From Pegoplata infirma (Eukaryota; Arthropoda; Insecta; Diptera; Anthomyiidae), in assembly GCA_963921195.1 (NCBI GenBank), contig OY992540.1:192991576-193055575 (forward strand): 64,000 nucleotides of DNA. Reading direction: 5' to 3'. Below the pieces are notes generated by a model. The model made no database searches and was not told the DNA's origin. It saw only the letters and a program-made list of their open reading frames with translations. The translations under genes and the position numbers were made by a program. This document shows positions 33,662 through 44,852 of the stretch, one piece after another. Position 1 is the first letter of the stretch. Each line of letters opens with the position of its first letter.

Positions 33662-34190
33662 TAAACTTGTGCTTAATCGTTCAATTGAGTGAGCGCTCAT
33701 TTTCGTTCATTTCAGATAAAAGACCTAGTTCGTTCATCTAGTTCAATTGCTCTTTTGTGGTCTTCGTTCAACAGTTCGTGAACGAATCATTTTGATCATG
33801 TCTGTTGGTCGTTCATCTAGTTCAAATCGGTCAGTTTTTGTTTTCGTTCAACAGTTTGTGAACGAATCATGTCTGATGTTTTGGCTTTCGTTCAATAAAT
33901 ACAAAAATGTTGAATAAAACATGAATTAAAGAAAACATATACATTTTTTGTAAAAAAAAAAAAACATAAATGCTGAGAAATTGTGCCAAAAGAGAAGAGA
34001 ATACTAGCGCCTAATGACAAAATTAACAAAAAAAATTGAACGACCGAACTAAAAGTCAAAATGAAATAATGACCAATTGAGCTTAATGAACAAAAAGACC
34101 TAAAAGAGCGGAAATGAACGAACTAGATAAACCGCTCAGTGAAGTGAATAGTTCAATTGAACTACTTCGTTCGTGAACGACACAACTCTA
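33662..34190 (+). mobile_element. hAT-like MITE (family E), copy 2
   Basis: It runs from TAAACTTGTGCTTAATCG to ACGACACAACTCTA, with the perfect 8-bp duplication CTACGAAG at 33654-33661 and 34191-34198 (fits the hAT preference nTnnnnAn). Inside are GTTCGTGAACGA-type palindromes. It lies in the RT of a lineage 2 retrotransposon. At 529 bp it is uninterrupted, unlike copy 1. Confidence 0.88.
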
Positions 34191-34225
34191 CTACGAAGAG
34201 AATAGGGCGGTTTTCTTGTAACGAT

Positions 34226-34275
34226 CATGAATATGTATATTTTATGGGATCCTAGACCGACAACGAAATATGCTT
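34226..34275 (+). mobile_element. mini-me-like fragment
   Basis: ATGAATATGTATATTTTATG followed by GGATCCTAGACCGACA resembles the TA-rich and GGGTCCTAGACCGATA block of mini-me-like copies. Only this block is present. Confidence 0.45.
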
Positions 34276-35695
34276 CAAATCAAACTTCGTAAAGACCACT
34301 AAAAGTATAGTAGAGACAGTTTTTTACAAAAGTAAAAATCAAAAGATGTCCTTTTTAATTGTTGCTCAAATTTAGGTCTTAAAACCAACTCAAAGGTAAC
34401 CCAAAATATGCTCCTTTTATCTAAATGACCAGTAAAAATATCTTCCCAAACTAATTGTAAGATCTCCCTATAATACAATAATATATAAGTTCTTTTACAG
34501 TTTCCTTTCACACAGAAATCAATCATTTTAGCTGCTAAATGTTGTTCTTCTTTTCAGAAGTTTTATTACAATCATTATTATTAATTATCCCACCATAACA
34601 AGGATTTTAACAATGGCGTTGAAGTGACTGGGCCACTTCAATAACAAGACCAAGTTTTTGTGTTTTTTTTTCGTACAGTTGGAATTCTTCTGAATTTCGT
34701 CTTTCAAAAAAAAAAAAAAAAAAGTGACAAGTGTTGTTCTTCGTTTAACACTTACAAAAAAAATATGATGAACAATACCAAAATTCAAAAAAAAAAAATA
34801 TTAATTTTCTTTATTTTTTTTTGTTGCGTGGAGGGCGTTAATGGAAAGCAGACATTTATGGATAAGAGAGTGAGAATTATAACGATGATTTTTTTGTGTA
34901 ATAATGAGGTAGTGGTTATGGTGATGATGATGATTATGATGGTCAGAGATTTAAATAAATGAATTATCGAAATTCAGAAATTGAATAAAATTCTGCAGAG
35001 GTATACGTAGTGTAAAAAGTTTCTGACCATCATTGACTTGGGAGTGACCAGAAATTATTCCACTGTTTGACTGTCCAAGCAGCCGACTACTTCCGATCTT
35101 AGACCAAGTATTTCAAGGACAATAGCTTTTTAGCATCCGCTGAAAGATAACAAGTGTGAGAAGTTAACCAGTCATGTAGCCTGAATGGGCATAGTGAATG
35201 TATACCTCTCCGCCAAGTAGGTAGACGATTAATAAACGTTTCCTGAAGCATGACTGCAACGTAGGATTGGATGCGAAGAAAGAAGGCACCTTTCAAAATC
35301 AGTCTTCAACCTTTGATTAGACGCGAAGATTGAAACCCACTTTTCCAAAAACAGTCTTGCTAACGAATCGCCAAAGAAACAGAAAAGCGCCATATACTCC
35401 AGTCGAAGTTGAAGGAACAGTTGTAATGTATTTGATGGTCTATTGCGAATATCAGCAAGATAAACTCATTAATTTGATATTTCGACTGTTTTGATTTTAA
35501 AATTTAATCTTGAAGTCCCAGTTGGGCCTTTTTAGCATTATTTCTGATCTTTTCGTTTCTCTTTCCTATAGATAACACAATCTACTGATCTTTTCCTTTT
35601 TCATTCTTACAGAAAACACAATCAAAAGGACCATGCCCACTAGGCTTCCGTCGGAATATCGAACCGGTTTACAAAAATTCGAGGTTCCTGATCTC
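34276..35695. other. Unassigned sequence
   Basis: No gene is supported. Contains T- and A-runs near 34660-34800 and a GATGATGATT run near 34920. Overlapping ORFs there follow from low complexity. Confidence 0.4.
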
Positions 35696-36695
35696 AATCT
35701 ATATAAATAAAAGAGTTGGTTGAGTCAGTGACTGAATCATCATCACCCAGCTCAAACCGCTGAATCTTGAGACTTGAAATTTGGAATGTAGGTTCATTGC
35801 CCGGAATATATAGAGATGCTGATTAAACATCAAATGGAGTAGAAAGGGTAAAAATAGTACTTTTGGTACCTTGAAACCGGTTGAAAGCATATGTAGGGTA
35901 CGCTTGTTGGAACGTTTGGTACCTTTTATATTTCCTGAAATAAAGTTCTTAGAAACTTGAAATTTGGAATGTAGGCTCATCTTCCGAAAAATAGATCCCC
36001 TTAGGCTGGGTTTTTGCCAATGTTGAGTCAAAGGGGGGTAAAAGGAGTAAAAAAGGGTATATTTGGTAATTTTTTTTATTTATTAAAATAATGGTCCTAG
36101 AATCTTGAAATTTGGAATGTAGGATACTTTGGTGAAAAAAAAATCTGAAAAAGTACTTTTTGGAAAAGGGGTAAAAATTATACCGTTGGTGCTTTTTGTA
36201 TTTCCAGAAATAATTATCCTAGACGCTTTATATTTGGAATGAAGAATTCTTTAGAGAAAAAAGTATTTAAAAAATTGATGATATATTTCTTTTTCTCACT
36301 GTGCGGACGTGTTTTTATTATCGGCTCAGAAGAAAAATCGTTTTTTTTTCACAAAACAACGCAATTACCTTTTTCGTTTGCCAAGGGCTGGTCCATTGTG
36401 CTTTATAGACACTTTTTTTTACAATCTCGGATATAGTTTTATTTACTTTAACCGGTTGTTTTTTTGATTTAAAAATATTACACAAGTTTAATATTAAATA
36501 GCCATTTTTTTTTTCATTGGAGGTATTATATATTGTATACACGCTTAAAAGAGCAAAAAAACAAAACACTCAAACATTGAAAAAAAAAAAAAAAAAAAAT
36601 CAGCGAAAAATATAATAAACAAAATCAGCTGTTTATTTTTCTTAGCCAGTACTGGTAACTGCGTTGCCAACCACAATACGTGATAAGGTTGCCAG

Positions 36696-37760
36696 ATGGG
36701 TGCACATCGAACACCACCTCCTGGTGGTGGAACTTTTTCGATAACAAAAAATGGTAACATGCCAAATACAAACTCGATCAGTACGAGTACTACTACCACA
36801 ACCACAACAACAAACTCTACCTTTACCACCACTGCCACTACCTTAGCATCTGCTATACCATCATCAATATTTTCACTAAACGTTACTCCTGCGGTAAGTG
36901 TTACCAACCAATCAAATCCACAAAGCTATAGCCTAATGGAGGAAATCGATTACAATGTTCAAAATACCAATAGAAAATTACCGGAAACGGGAAATAATAC
37001 TAAACGAACCAGGTCAAGTCCAGAAATACAAACCTCAAATAAACCAAAACAATCAAAATTGGGAGATTATTGGTTGCAATCAACTAGTAAAAACAATTTT
37101 ACCTATAACAGTAATAACTCAAACAGATTTGCATACTTAGCAGAACAAGAGCAGGAAGATGAAAACGAACAACCAGAAACAATGCCTCGAAAGCCACCTC
37201 CTATTTATATTTACAAGGTGGAAAATATTATGCCCCTAAATGATCTTTTGAACCAAATAGCTCCCAATGAATATGAAATAAAAATCATTAAGCGAGATGA
37301 AGTAAAGATTCAGCCATTTAATGAGCATTCGTACTCAGTAATCACTAAAGCCTTAATAGAAAAAAAAACTGATTTCCACACTTATAAAATCAAAAGCCAA
37401 AGAAATTTTAACGTAGTTTTAAAAGGTGTACATTATTCAACATCTGTCGAAGAAATCAAGCAGGTATTGATATCTGAAGGTCATGAAGTTGTTAATATCA
37501 GTAATATTTTAGACAGAAAAACGAAGAATCCACTATCAATGTTTTGGGTAAACCTAAAAACATGTGCTAATAATAAGGAAGTATATAAAATCACTTCAAT
37601 GCTACACACAAAAGTATCATTTGAGCCACCAAAAGCCAAACGAGTAATACCTCAATGCACAAATTGCCAAAGATATGGTCATACCAAAAAGTATTGTAAC
37701 CACTCCCCTCGATGTGTGAAATGTACCGGTAATCATCATACAAAAGATTGCCAGCCATAA
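36696..37760 (+). CDS. Jockey ORF1 (gag-like), main frame
   Basis: A 354-residue product binds element RNA in the retrotransposon particle (family knowledge). The N-terminus is Thr/Ser/Asn-rich and disordered (about residues 25-60), followed by a basic, Asn-rich segment, a region around 165-285 typical of the domain preceding the knuckles in Jockey gag proteins (PRE_C2HC-like), and CCHC knuckles at 321-334 (CTNCQRYGHTKKYC) and 340-352 (CVKCTGNHHTKDC). The frame stops right after the second knuckle at 37758-37760, whereas the third knuckle is in the next frame, so this copy has a one-base shift at about 37750. Translation may start at this ATG or at one of the ATGs near 36750-36760. Confidence 0.85.
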   Translation: MGAHRTPPPGGGTFSITKNGNMPNTNSISTSTTTTTTTTNSTFTTTATTLASAIPSSIFSLNVTPAVSVTNQSNPQSYSLMEEIDYNVQNTNRKLPETGNNTKRTRSSPEIQTSNKPKQSKLGDYWLQSTSKNNFTYNSNNSNRFAYLAEQEQEDENEQPETMPRKPPPIYIYKVENIMPLNDLLNQIAPNEYEIKIIKRDEVKIQPFNEHSYSVITKALIEKKTDFHTYKIKSQRNFNVVLKGVHYSTSVEEIKQVLISEGHEVVNISNILDRKTKNPLSMFWVNLKTCANNKEVYKITSMLHTKVSFEPPKAKRVIPQCTNCQRYGHTKKYCNHSPRCVKCTGNHHTKDCQP

Positions 37761-38139
37761 AAAATCTAAATCAAACGACGTTCAATGTGTTTTGTGTGAA
37801 AATAATCATCCAGCTAACTACAAAGGATGTCAAGTTTATAAAGAACTCCAAGAAAAAATGTATCCAAAACTTCGTAAAAAGGAACTCCCACTGCCAAATA
37901 CTCAGGAAACTTCGGCTCCAGAACTAACAACCCATATTCCACCAGCTCAAACAACTGTCTCCTCACGTCAAACTTACTCTGATGTAATTAACAATAACAC
38001 GCCTACAATCGAAAATTCAGAAAATGCTAACAATACCGATATGAGCGAAATCAGGTCAATGATGAAAACTCTAATGCAACAAATGAGTACTATGCTCAAT
38101 TTACTAACAGTATTTATTACAGGTAATCACAATGGATAA
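37756..38139 (+). pseudogene. Jockey ORF1 C-terminal part, shifted frame
   Basis: This frame reads HKKSKSNDVQCVLCENNHPA and completes the third knuckle (CVLCENNHPANYKGC), then a Pro/Thr-rich tail with QTYSDVI and an amphipathic segment (SEIRSMMKTLMQQMSTML). Such a C-terminal segment is normal for Jockey ORF1. It is displaced by one base from the preceding frame, either by an indel in this copy or, less likely, by programmed frameshifting. It ends in TAA overlapping the ORF2 ATG (ATGGATAA). Confidence 0.75.
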
Positions 38140-40294
38140 ATCTCTTAACCTTTCTGTTTGGAACGCTAACGGTCTTACGCAACATTTATTAGAGCTTAAA
38201 GCCTTTATATACACCAATAATATTGACATAATGTTAATATCAGAAACCCACTTTACAAATAAAAGTTTTGCTAAAATACAAGGTTATAACATATATACAA
38301 CAAATCATCCAGCAGGAACTGCAAGAGGTGGATCAGCAATTATTATCAAAAATAACATAAAACATGATCTTTTAAATGATTACCAAAAGACATTCATACA
38401 ATCAACGGCTATCCAAATTCAAAATAAAAATGGCCCCCTCACCATAGCATCTATATACTGTCCACCTTCTTGTTCTATTTCAAAAGAAAATTTTCAACAC
38501 TACTTCTCAAGTCTTGGTGCTACATTTTTGGTCGGAGGCGATTTTAACGCTAAACACGAAAAGTGGGGTTCCAGACTGTGCAGCCCCAGAGGGAGAGAAC
38601 TACTTAGAGTAATAAAATCCTCAAACCTACAACACTTGTCAACTGGTGAACCCACTTATTGGCCATCCGATATAAATAAAACTCCTGATCTGATCGACTT
38701 TTGCATTATAAAAAATATTAACAGAAACTATTGTAGTACTAAATCATGTTTTGATTTGTCATCAGACCATTCCCCAATTTTAATTAATATAAAATCTGAA
38801 ATTGTAGAAGTTCAATCATCGCCAACACTTCACACAAAAAAAACAAACTGGAATGAATTCAAAGAAAATTGTAATAATCTTCTTCAACTAGATATCCCCT
38901 TAAAAAACTCTTATGAAATTGAAGATGCGCTCTATAATTTCACTTCAACTATACAACATGCGGCTTGGAACTCAACTCCTGACAATAACATAAAGTATAA
39001 TAAAAACCACGTTCGCATCAGCACGCAAGTAAAAAATTTAATTAGTGAAAAACGTCAACTGAGAAGAGTCTGGCAAATTACAAAACACCCAAACGACAAA
39101 GCAAATCTAAACAAAGCCTGTAAGGAAATAAAACTTTTATTAAATAAAGAAAAAAACAATGAGTTTGAAGACTATGTTGCAAAACTATCACCCACAGAAA
39201 CTACAAACTACTCCTTATGGAAGGCCACAAAAAATTTTGATAGAGCTACAGCTCGCGTTCCTCCTTTGAAAAAACCTAATGGAGAATGGGCAAGAACCAG
39301 TAAAGAAAAAGCCGAACTATTTGCGTCACATTTATCAGAAGTCTTTCAACCATATGCACCTTCAGCGCAAATCGATGACTCATCAGTATTTCAATTTTTA
39401 GATTCCCCAGGTCAAATGGATCTTCCTATCAAGCCAGTCACAAATAAAGAGCTTGAAAAAGTTATATTGATGCAACCTAACAAGAAAAAAACACCTGGAT
39501 ACGACCTCATCACCATTAAAATTTTAAAAGAACTGCCTTTAAATGCTATAAAAAGCTTAACCCAAATATTTAATGCTATGTTAAGACTTGGATACTTTCC
39601 GACTCAGCTTAAAGCGGCCCAAATCGTCTTAATCCCAAAGCCTGGTAAGCAACCAGAATTCGTCTCTTCGTATAGACCCATAAGTCTTTTGCCAACTCTA
39701 AGCAAAATCTTTGAAAAACTTTTATTGTCTAGACTTAAACCAATACTTTTAAAATCAAACTCAATTCCCAGCCACCAATTCGGGTTCAGAGAACAACATG
39801 CTACAATTGAGCAAGTTCATAGAGTTGTAAAGATAATTAAAACAGCCTTTGAAAATAAGCAGTATTGTTCAGCTGCATTTTTGGATATTACCCAAGCATT
39901 CGACAAAGTCTGGCATCCAGGACTAATGTACAAATTGAAAAAACAACTACCGTACCCATTCTTCGAAATAGTTAGGTCGTATATGGAAGATAGATACTTC
40001 TATGTTAAATACAATGACGAACACACCCACTTGCATAAAATTCAGTCAGGAGTTCCACAAGGTAGCGTATTAGGACCAATACTTTATACCCTGTTCACAG
40101 CGGACTTGCCAACACATGAAGAAACCTCTATAGCAACGTTTGCAGATGATACTGTTATCTTATCTACACATGAGAACCACATAACTGCATCATTTAAACT
40201 ACAGAACCACTTAAACAAAAGTAACTTTCACGTTAAGGACAGAAAACTGCCCAGAAGTGAATTTAGGAACAAATCCATTACCCCACTCCGATAA
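38132..40294 (+). CDS. Jockey ORF2: endonuclease and reverse transcriptase
   Basis: The 720-residue frame overlaps the ORF1 stop by eight bases. An AP-like endonuclease occupies about residues 1-220: SVWNANGL, MLISETHF, GGDFNAKHEKWGS and SSDHSPI (Asp at 212) carry the Asn, Glu, Asp and His expected for nicking the target. RT follows from about 440: RPISLLPTLSKIFEKLLL, AAFLDITQAFDKVWH (motif A Asp at 585), SGVPQGSVLGPILY (motif B) and FADD (670-673, motif C). All catalytic residues are intact. After HLNKSN (about 40220) the frame becomes meaningless and stops; the true continuation is in another frame, and the connecting segment before the thumb appears to be missing. No RNase H. Confidence 0.9.
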   Translation: MDKSLNLSVWNANGLTQHLLELKAFIYTNNIDIMLISETHFTNKSFAKIQGYNIYTTNHPAGTARGGSAIIIKNNIKHDLLNDYQKTFIQSTAIQIQNKNGPLTIASIYCPPSCSISKENFQHYFSSLGATFLVGGDFNAKHEKWGSRLCSPRGRELLRVIKSSNLQHLSTGEPTYWPSDINKTPDLIDFCIIKNINRNYCSTKSCFDLSSDHSPILINIKSEIVEVQSSPTLHTKKTNWNEFKENCNNLLQLDIPLKNSYEIEDALYNFTSTIQHAAWNSTPDNNIKYNKNHVRISTQVKNLISEKRQLRRVWQITKHPNDKANLNKACKEIKLLLNKEKNNEFEDYVAKLSPTETTNYSLWKATKNFDRATARVPPLKKPNGEWARTSKEKAELFASHLSEVFQPYAPSAQIDDSSVFQFLDSPGQMDLPIKPVTNKELEKVILMQPNKKKTPGYDLITIKILKELPLNAIKSLTQIFNAMLRLGYFPTQLKAAQIVLIPKPGKQPEFVSSYRPISLLPTLSKIFEKLLLSRLKPILLKSNSIPSHQFGFREQHATIEQVHRVVKIIKTAFENKQYCSAAFLDITQAFDKVWHPGLMYKLKKQLPYPFFEIVRSYMEDRYFYVKYNDEHTHLHKIQSGVPQGSVLGPILYTLFTADLPTHEETSIATFADDTVILSTHENHITASFKLQNHLNKSNFHVKDRKLPRSEFRNKSITPLR

Positions 40295-40769
40295 CACAAA
40301 ATATCTAGGAATTCATCTAGATAGACGTCTAACTTGGAAAAAACATATTTTTACGAAACGAAAACAACTTGGTATAAAACTCACATCATTATATTGGTTA
40401 CTAGGACCAAATTCAAAATTATCGATTGATAACAAATTACTAATTTATAAAACTATAATCAAACCCATATGGACATATGGTCTGGAAATTTGGGGTTCTG
40501 CCGCAAAGACAAATATTGACATCATTCAACGTTTTCAATCCAAAGCTTTACGCATGATTTCCAATGCCCCACGATTTATCACAAATAACACACTACACAA
40601 CGATTTTCACGTTCCAACAGTTCAAGAAGAAATACTCACTATAAATCAAAGATACTCGCATCGCCTATCTTTGCATCCAAACACACTAGCTGTTGATCTG
40701 TTACAAATATCAACCACCCAAAGAAGGCTTCGGAGGTTCCCACTTTCGAACCTTATCATATCAAGATAA
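40257..40769 (+). pseudogene. Jockey ORF2 C-terminus, shifted frame
   Basis: This 170-codon frame continues the RT after the frame break: YLGIHLDRRLTWKKHI (motif E), LLIYKTIIKPIWTYGLEIWG and a C-terminal helical part ending near LRRFPLSNLI. Homologous residues (TENCPEV) begin just upstream at about 40232. Compared with typical Jockey proteins, roughly 20 residues between the palm and motif E are missing, so the break is a deletion with frameshift. Confidence 0.8.
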
Positions 40770-40906
40770 TTTAAAATCTGAGTTTTATATAGAGGTACAA
40801 CAATGGTTGCTTCCTCTGCATGTTTATTTAAATAACCTTATACAAATGTATTATTTTAAGAAAAATTGCTAAATATCGTGAAGATAGATTGCTTAATAAA
40901 TTGGAG

Positions 40907-40940
<34 letters not shown>

Positions 40941-41020
40941 CTTTCTGAAAATTGTTGGTACTTTTTTTATTTCCTGAAATAATAATCCAACCCACTTAAA
41001 ATTTGGTGTGTAGGATCCTT

Positions 41021-41751
41021 CCCAGCAAAACTTTGGTAATGGGTAGTGATTATATAACACATTACCAGGTAATGTATATACCTTATTTGTAGCATTATTT
41101 TAGGATGCCTTACCAAACATTTGTTCCACAACGTATTATTTTTAAGTGAAAAATAATGCATTACTAATAATTTGATACGTAATGCATGATTTTTGGAAAA
41201 AATGTATTTCTTATTTATTATTTCTAAACATTAAATCATGGATGACTTATATTTGGTTACATTATGTATTATTTGAAAGTTTGAAATAATGCATTATTTA
41301 TAATTGGATGCATAATGCATTACAATAACATAAAAAATAATTATTGTATAAAAAATTCATAAGTTTAAACTAGAGATGGGCTCACGACCGGAAATTTCTA
41401 TCGACACACACTCACGAGCATATTTTATCTACTTACACTCACTTACAATCACGTGAGTAAATTTAATACAAAATACTTTTTCACTACTCGTAACACCTTA
41501 TATATTATCTTCTGGTATGCTATATTATTTCATTTCTCGTAACCTATAAAATATCATATATTTTACACCTTACTCGTATTCTACTTTATAAATTTATGAC
41601 TTATTTTATACCTTACTGGTATTCTTTGTGATAATGTGGATGCATTACTTTGAGTCTCATCGCCTGTTAAAATCATCAATGCTGCAATGTATAAAATAAG
41701 AGATCCTATACCTTATTTTATACCTTATTTTGTAATCTAAGTTTTGCTGGG
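41021..41751. mobile_element. MITE, CCCAGCAAAACTT ends
   Basis: The left end CCCAGCAAAACTTTGG and right end AAGTTTTGCTGGG are inverted. Flanking family C sequence (GGATCCTT left, TTAGGTGAAAAA right) suggests a 2-bp TT duplication. The interior has several AATAATGCATTA-type palindromes and a truncated copy of the element seen at 60453-61040. Confidence 0.75.
41371..41480 (-). mobile_element. Truncated copy of TAGAGATGGGC element
   Basis: CTAGAGATGGGCTCACGACC followed by CACACACTCACGAGCATATTTT and CACTTACAATCACGTGAGTAAATTTA matches the inverse of about 60935-61040. The other end is not evident. Confidence 0.6.
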
Positions 41752-42287
41752 TTAGGTGAAAAATACATTCTGGAAAAAGTATTTTTTAAAAATTCCTTTT
41801 CTTAGAGAGTAAGGGGGTAAAAAATTACACTTTCGGTACTTTTTATATATCCTAAAATAATGGACCATAGACTTGAAATTTGGAATGTAGGATCTTTCAG
41901 TGAAAAAAAAAATTTGGAAAAAATACTTTTAGAAAATCCGGTTCTAAGGGATGTAAAATGGGTAAAAAAGGGTACTCTTGGTAATTTTTATATATCCTAG
42001 GATTCTTTGGTGAAAAAAGCATTCTAAAAAAAGATCGTTTTGGAAAAGGGGTAAAAAATTTACTTTTGGTACTTTTTGTATTTCCAGAAATAATCATCCT
42101 AGACGGTTTATATTTGGAATGAAATAATCATCCTAGACGCTTTATATTTGGAATAAAGGATCCCTTAGTGAAAAAAGTATTCTCAAAAAAGTAATTTTTG
42201 AAAATTCTGTATCTAAAGGTCGTAAAAGGGGTAAAAAAGTGTACTTTTGGTACTTTTTGTATATCCTGAAATATCCTGAAGTGGGTA

Positions 42288-42888
42288 CACAGAAAAAAAT
42301 ATGGAGGAAACAAATTTGAGTAATCACTTGTATAATTTTAAAAAAAAAAATTTGAGTAATTTTTTAATTGACGCAATTAAAAATTTACTCAAAAATTGAA
42401 AATAAAATTTGAGTAAATAATTTAATACAAATTTAATATTTTTTTTTATTTATTTTTTTTTCTCTTGGTATTTTGAATTCTCATTTAGTTTATTGTTTTT
42501 TGTATATGTATATGAAAGTTTGAAATCATCTTTATAAAATTTTACTTTGTCTTGAAGACATAAGTATATTTGGTAAAGTTTGTAAAAGCAATTCTTTTGG
42601 AAAAAAAATTAGAAACTTTTTAAACTTTTTAAAAAAATAATTTGATACATTTTGAGTAAATTTTTACTTGACACAATTAAAAAGTTACTTAAAAATATTA
42701 AAAAATTTTAAGTAAAGATTTAATTGTGTGAATTAATAATTTACTCAAATTTTTTATTAAGCATTTAATAATTTTTTATTAAAAGTTTACTCAATACTAT
42801 TAAATCGTTTACTGGTGGAAAATTGAGTAATTTTTTACTCAATAGTATTAAAAATTTACTCAAATTTTTTTTTTTATTTTTTTCTGTG
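42288..42888. mobile_element. TA-flanked foldback MITE, CACAGAAAAAAATA ends
   Basis: The left end CACAGAAAAAAATA and right end TATTTTTTTCTGTG are perfect inverses with TA on both sides (42286-42287, 42889-42890). Family C sequence continues across. AATTTGAGTAAATT-like segments recur in both orientations throughout, so much of the element folds back on itself. Non-coding. Confidence 0.85.
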
Positions 42889-44215
42889 TAGGATACCCAC
42901 TTGAAATTAGGAATTTAGGATTCTGCGGTAAAAAAACATTCTGGAAAAAGTATTTTTTGAAAATTAATTTTCTTATGGAATAAAGGGGGTATAAAATTAC
43001 AATTTTGGTACTTTTATATTTTCTGAAACAATGGACCAGAGACTTGAAATTTGAAATGTAGGATCCTGCGGTGAAAAAAACATTTTAGAAAAAATACTTT
43101 TTAGAAAATCCGGTTCTAAGGGATGTAAAAGGGTTAAAAATGTACTTTTGGAATGTAGGATACTTCGGTGAAAAAAACATTCTGAAAAGTACTTTTTGGA
43201 AATTCCGATCCTAAGCGGGCTTAAAATTCTGGAAAAGGTACTTTTTGGAAATTCCGTTTCAAAAGTGGTAAAAAAGTGTAATATAGGGTACCTTTAATAT
43301 TTCCTGAAATAATGGTTGTAGAAACTTGAAATCTTGAATCCAGAATCCTTCTGTAAAAAAAAACATTCTAGAAAATGTACTTTTTAATAATTTCGTTTCT
43401 AACGGGGGTTATAAAGTGTACTTTAGGTACTTGTTAGAGTTCCAGAAAAAATAGTCCTGTAAGCTTAAAATTTGGAATGAAGGATCCTTCTAGCATTTTT
43501 TTAAATTATGTTTCTAAAGTTGTGTAATTGTGTACTTTTGATACTTTTTATGTAATCATTGGCAGTTCAAATTTTGAATGTATACTTCGGCAAAAAAAAA
43601 AAAACATTCTGAAAAAGTACTTTTTGGAAATTCCGATCCTAAGCAGGGTTAATATTCTGGAAAAGGTACTTTTTGGAAATCCCGTTTCAAAAGTTGTAAA
43701 AAAAAGTGTACTTTTGGTACTTTTTATATTTCCTGAATAATAGTTGTAGAAATTTGAAATCTTGAAAGCAGAATTCTTCGGTTAAGGAAACATACTGGAA
43801 AAAGTACTTTTTAATTATTCCGTTTGTAACGGGGGTTATAAAGTGTACTTTAGGTACTTGTTATAGTTCCAGAAAAAATAGTCCTAGAAGCTTAAAATTT
43901 GGAATGTATGATGCTTCGGGGGTTAATCACTCTGCATAAAGTTTTTTTTGGAAATTCTACTTCTAAAGTTGTGTAATTGTGTACTTTTGATACTTTTAAT
44001 ATAATCATGCAGTTCAAATTTTTAATGTAGGATCATTCAGTGAAAAATACATTCTGGAAAATACATTTTTTGAAAATTCCGTTTCTACGGATCCTAAAAG
44101 ATATAAAAAAGTGTGCATTTGGTACTGTTTATATTTCCTGAATTAACAGTCCTAGAAATTTGATATTTTGAATCTTTGTCATTTGAAATATATAATTCTA
44201 ATGGGATAAAAAAGG

Positions 44216-44850
44216 GTAAGGGGTGATGAAAGACTTCTTTCGAAGTTCCGGCGGGCCTGTTTATATTTTATATACGAAATATTGGAATTAATAAAATTTT
44301 CTTGAGAAATTCCTTCCTCAAATAAAAATTTCAAAATTAACAATCTTGAACTAAACTTTAAATTAATTCCTTCACCTCTCTGACAACAGTGATGTGTTAA
44401 AAATTATGACGACTTGAAGTCTAATATAACATCAAAATTAAATAATAAACCAAAATGGTTGATGGTTATTCTTCTCGCTTACTTTACCCAATGAATGACT
44501 GAAATAGCCAGCGATTTTAATCCCATTTCGTTGGTAAAACTGCGTTTATTTTATTATTATTTAGCTTGATGATGATGTTTTTCAAAAATACAAAAAAAAA
44601 AGTCTGCAAAGTAGTATGAGAACACATGAAACATGTAATTATGAAATTAACGTTTTTACAAGTGGCTCAAATGTGGTGCAAGATGAAGAAAAAATAAAAA
44701 AAGATTTGAATAGAAAAGAACTTGAAAAACCTTTAAAGTGAGAGAAGTATTTAATTTGGGGGAAGATGTATGTATTTCTTTTTGGGAATGAGTTTTGCTT
44801 GGGTAAGTACTTCTTTAGTATTTGGTAGCGGTAATTTATTGTTTACTAGC
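44216..44850. other. Unassigned sequence
   Basis: No gene, repeat terminus or RNA gene recognised. Confidence 0.4.
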
Positions 44851-44852
44851 AG

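Larger units (their letters stand above)
32720..34225 (+). pseudogene. Non-LTR lineage 2 RT, split by two insertions
   Basis: The sequence reads ETRRDKRCAANIANEHKRR, EINKAIKALKHNKSAG (RT start) and DNIPPELLLIDPMISSKLL up to LIERC at 33235; after the 238-bp insertion it continues WFSNQLPNKLLEGVVVKIPK at 33483 onward, then WRDITLLNILLKVLAYI, and after the hAT-like MITE resumes at RREQ/GGF near 34196. Both interruptions have direct target duplications, so the pre-insertion gene can be recognised although it also has point stops. It belongs to the same lineage as the fragment at 3990-4860. Confidence 0.75.
36266..40937 (+). mobile_element. Jockey-clade non-LTR retrotransposon, nearly full length
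   Basis: It has a 5' untranslated region, ORF1, an overlapping ORF2, a short 3' region and a tract of about 31 A. AAAAAAGTA occurs just before the 5' end (36257-36265) and overlapping the end of the A-tract (40932-40940), a likely 9-bp target duplication; the flanks together match family C. No RNase H follows the RT, as in Jockey. The A-rich target makes the exact ends uncertain by a few bases. It carries one frame break in each ORF, so this copy is probably dead but young. Confidence 0.85.
35697..44215 (+). mobile_element. Family C tandem-repeat element, copy 2 (interrupted)
   Basis: It begins TCTATATAAATAAAAGAG...GTGACTGAATCATCATCACCCAGC, the mirror of the end of copy 1, followed by units carrying CTTGAAATTTGGAATGTAGGA, TTCGGTGAAAAAA, AAAGTACTTTTTGGAAA and TACTTTTGGTACTTTT. 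Units continue from 40938 to about 44215. Three insertions interrupt it: a Jockey element (36266-40937) and two MITEs (41021-41751, 42288-42888). The uninterrupted element would be roughly 2.5 kb. Confidence 0.7.

Noticed and set aside
34585..34962. Overlapping ORFs near 34.6-35.0 kb
   Set aside because: Low complexity (A/T runs, GATGAT repeats), no domain.
36545..36907. 120-codon reverse ORF with a valine run
   Set aside because: It is the antisense of the threonine-rich start of the Jockey ORF1.
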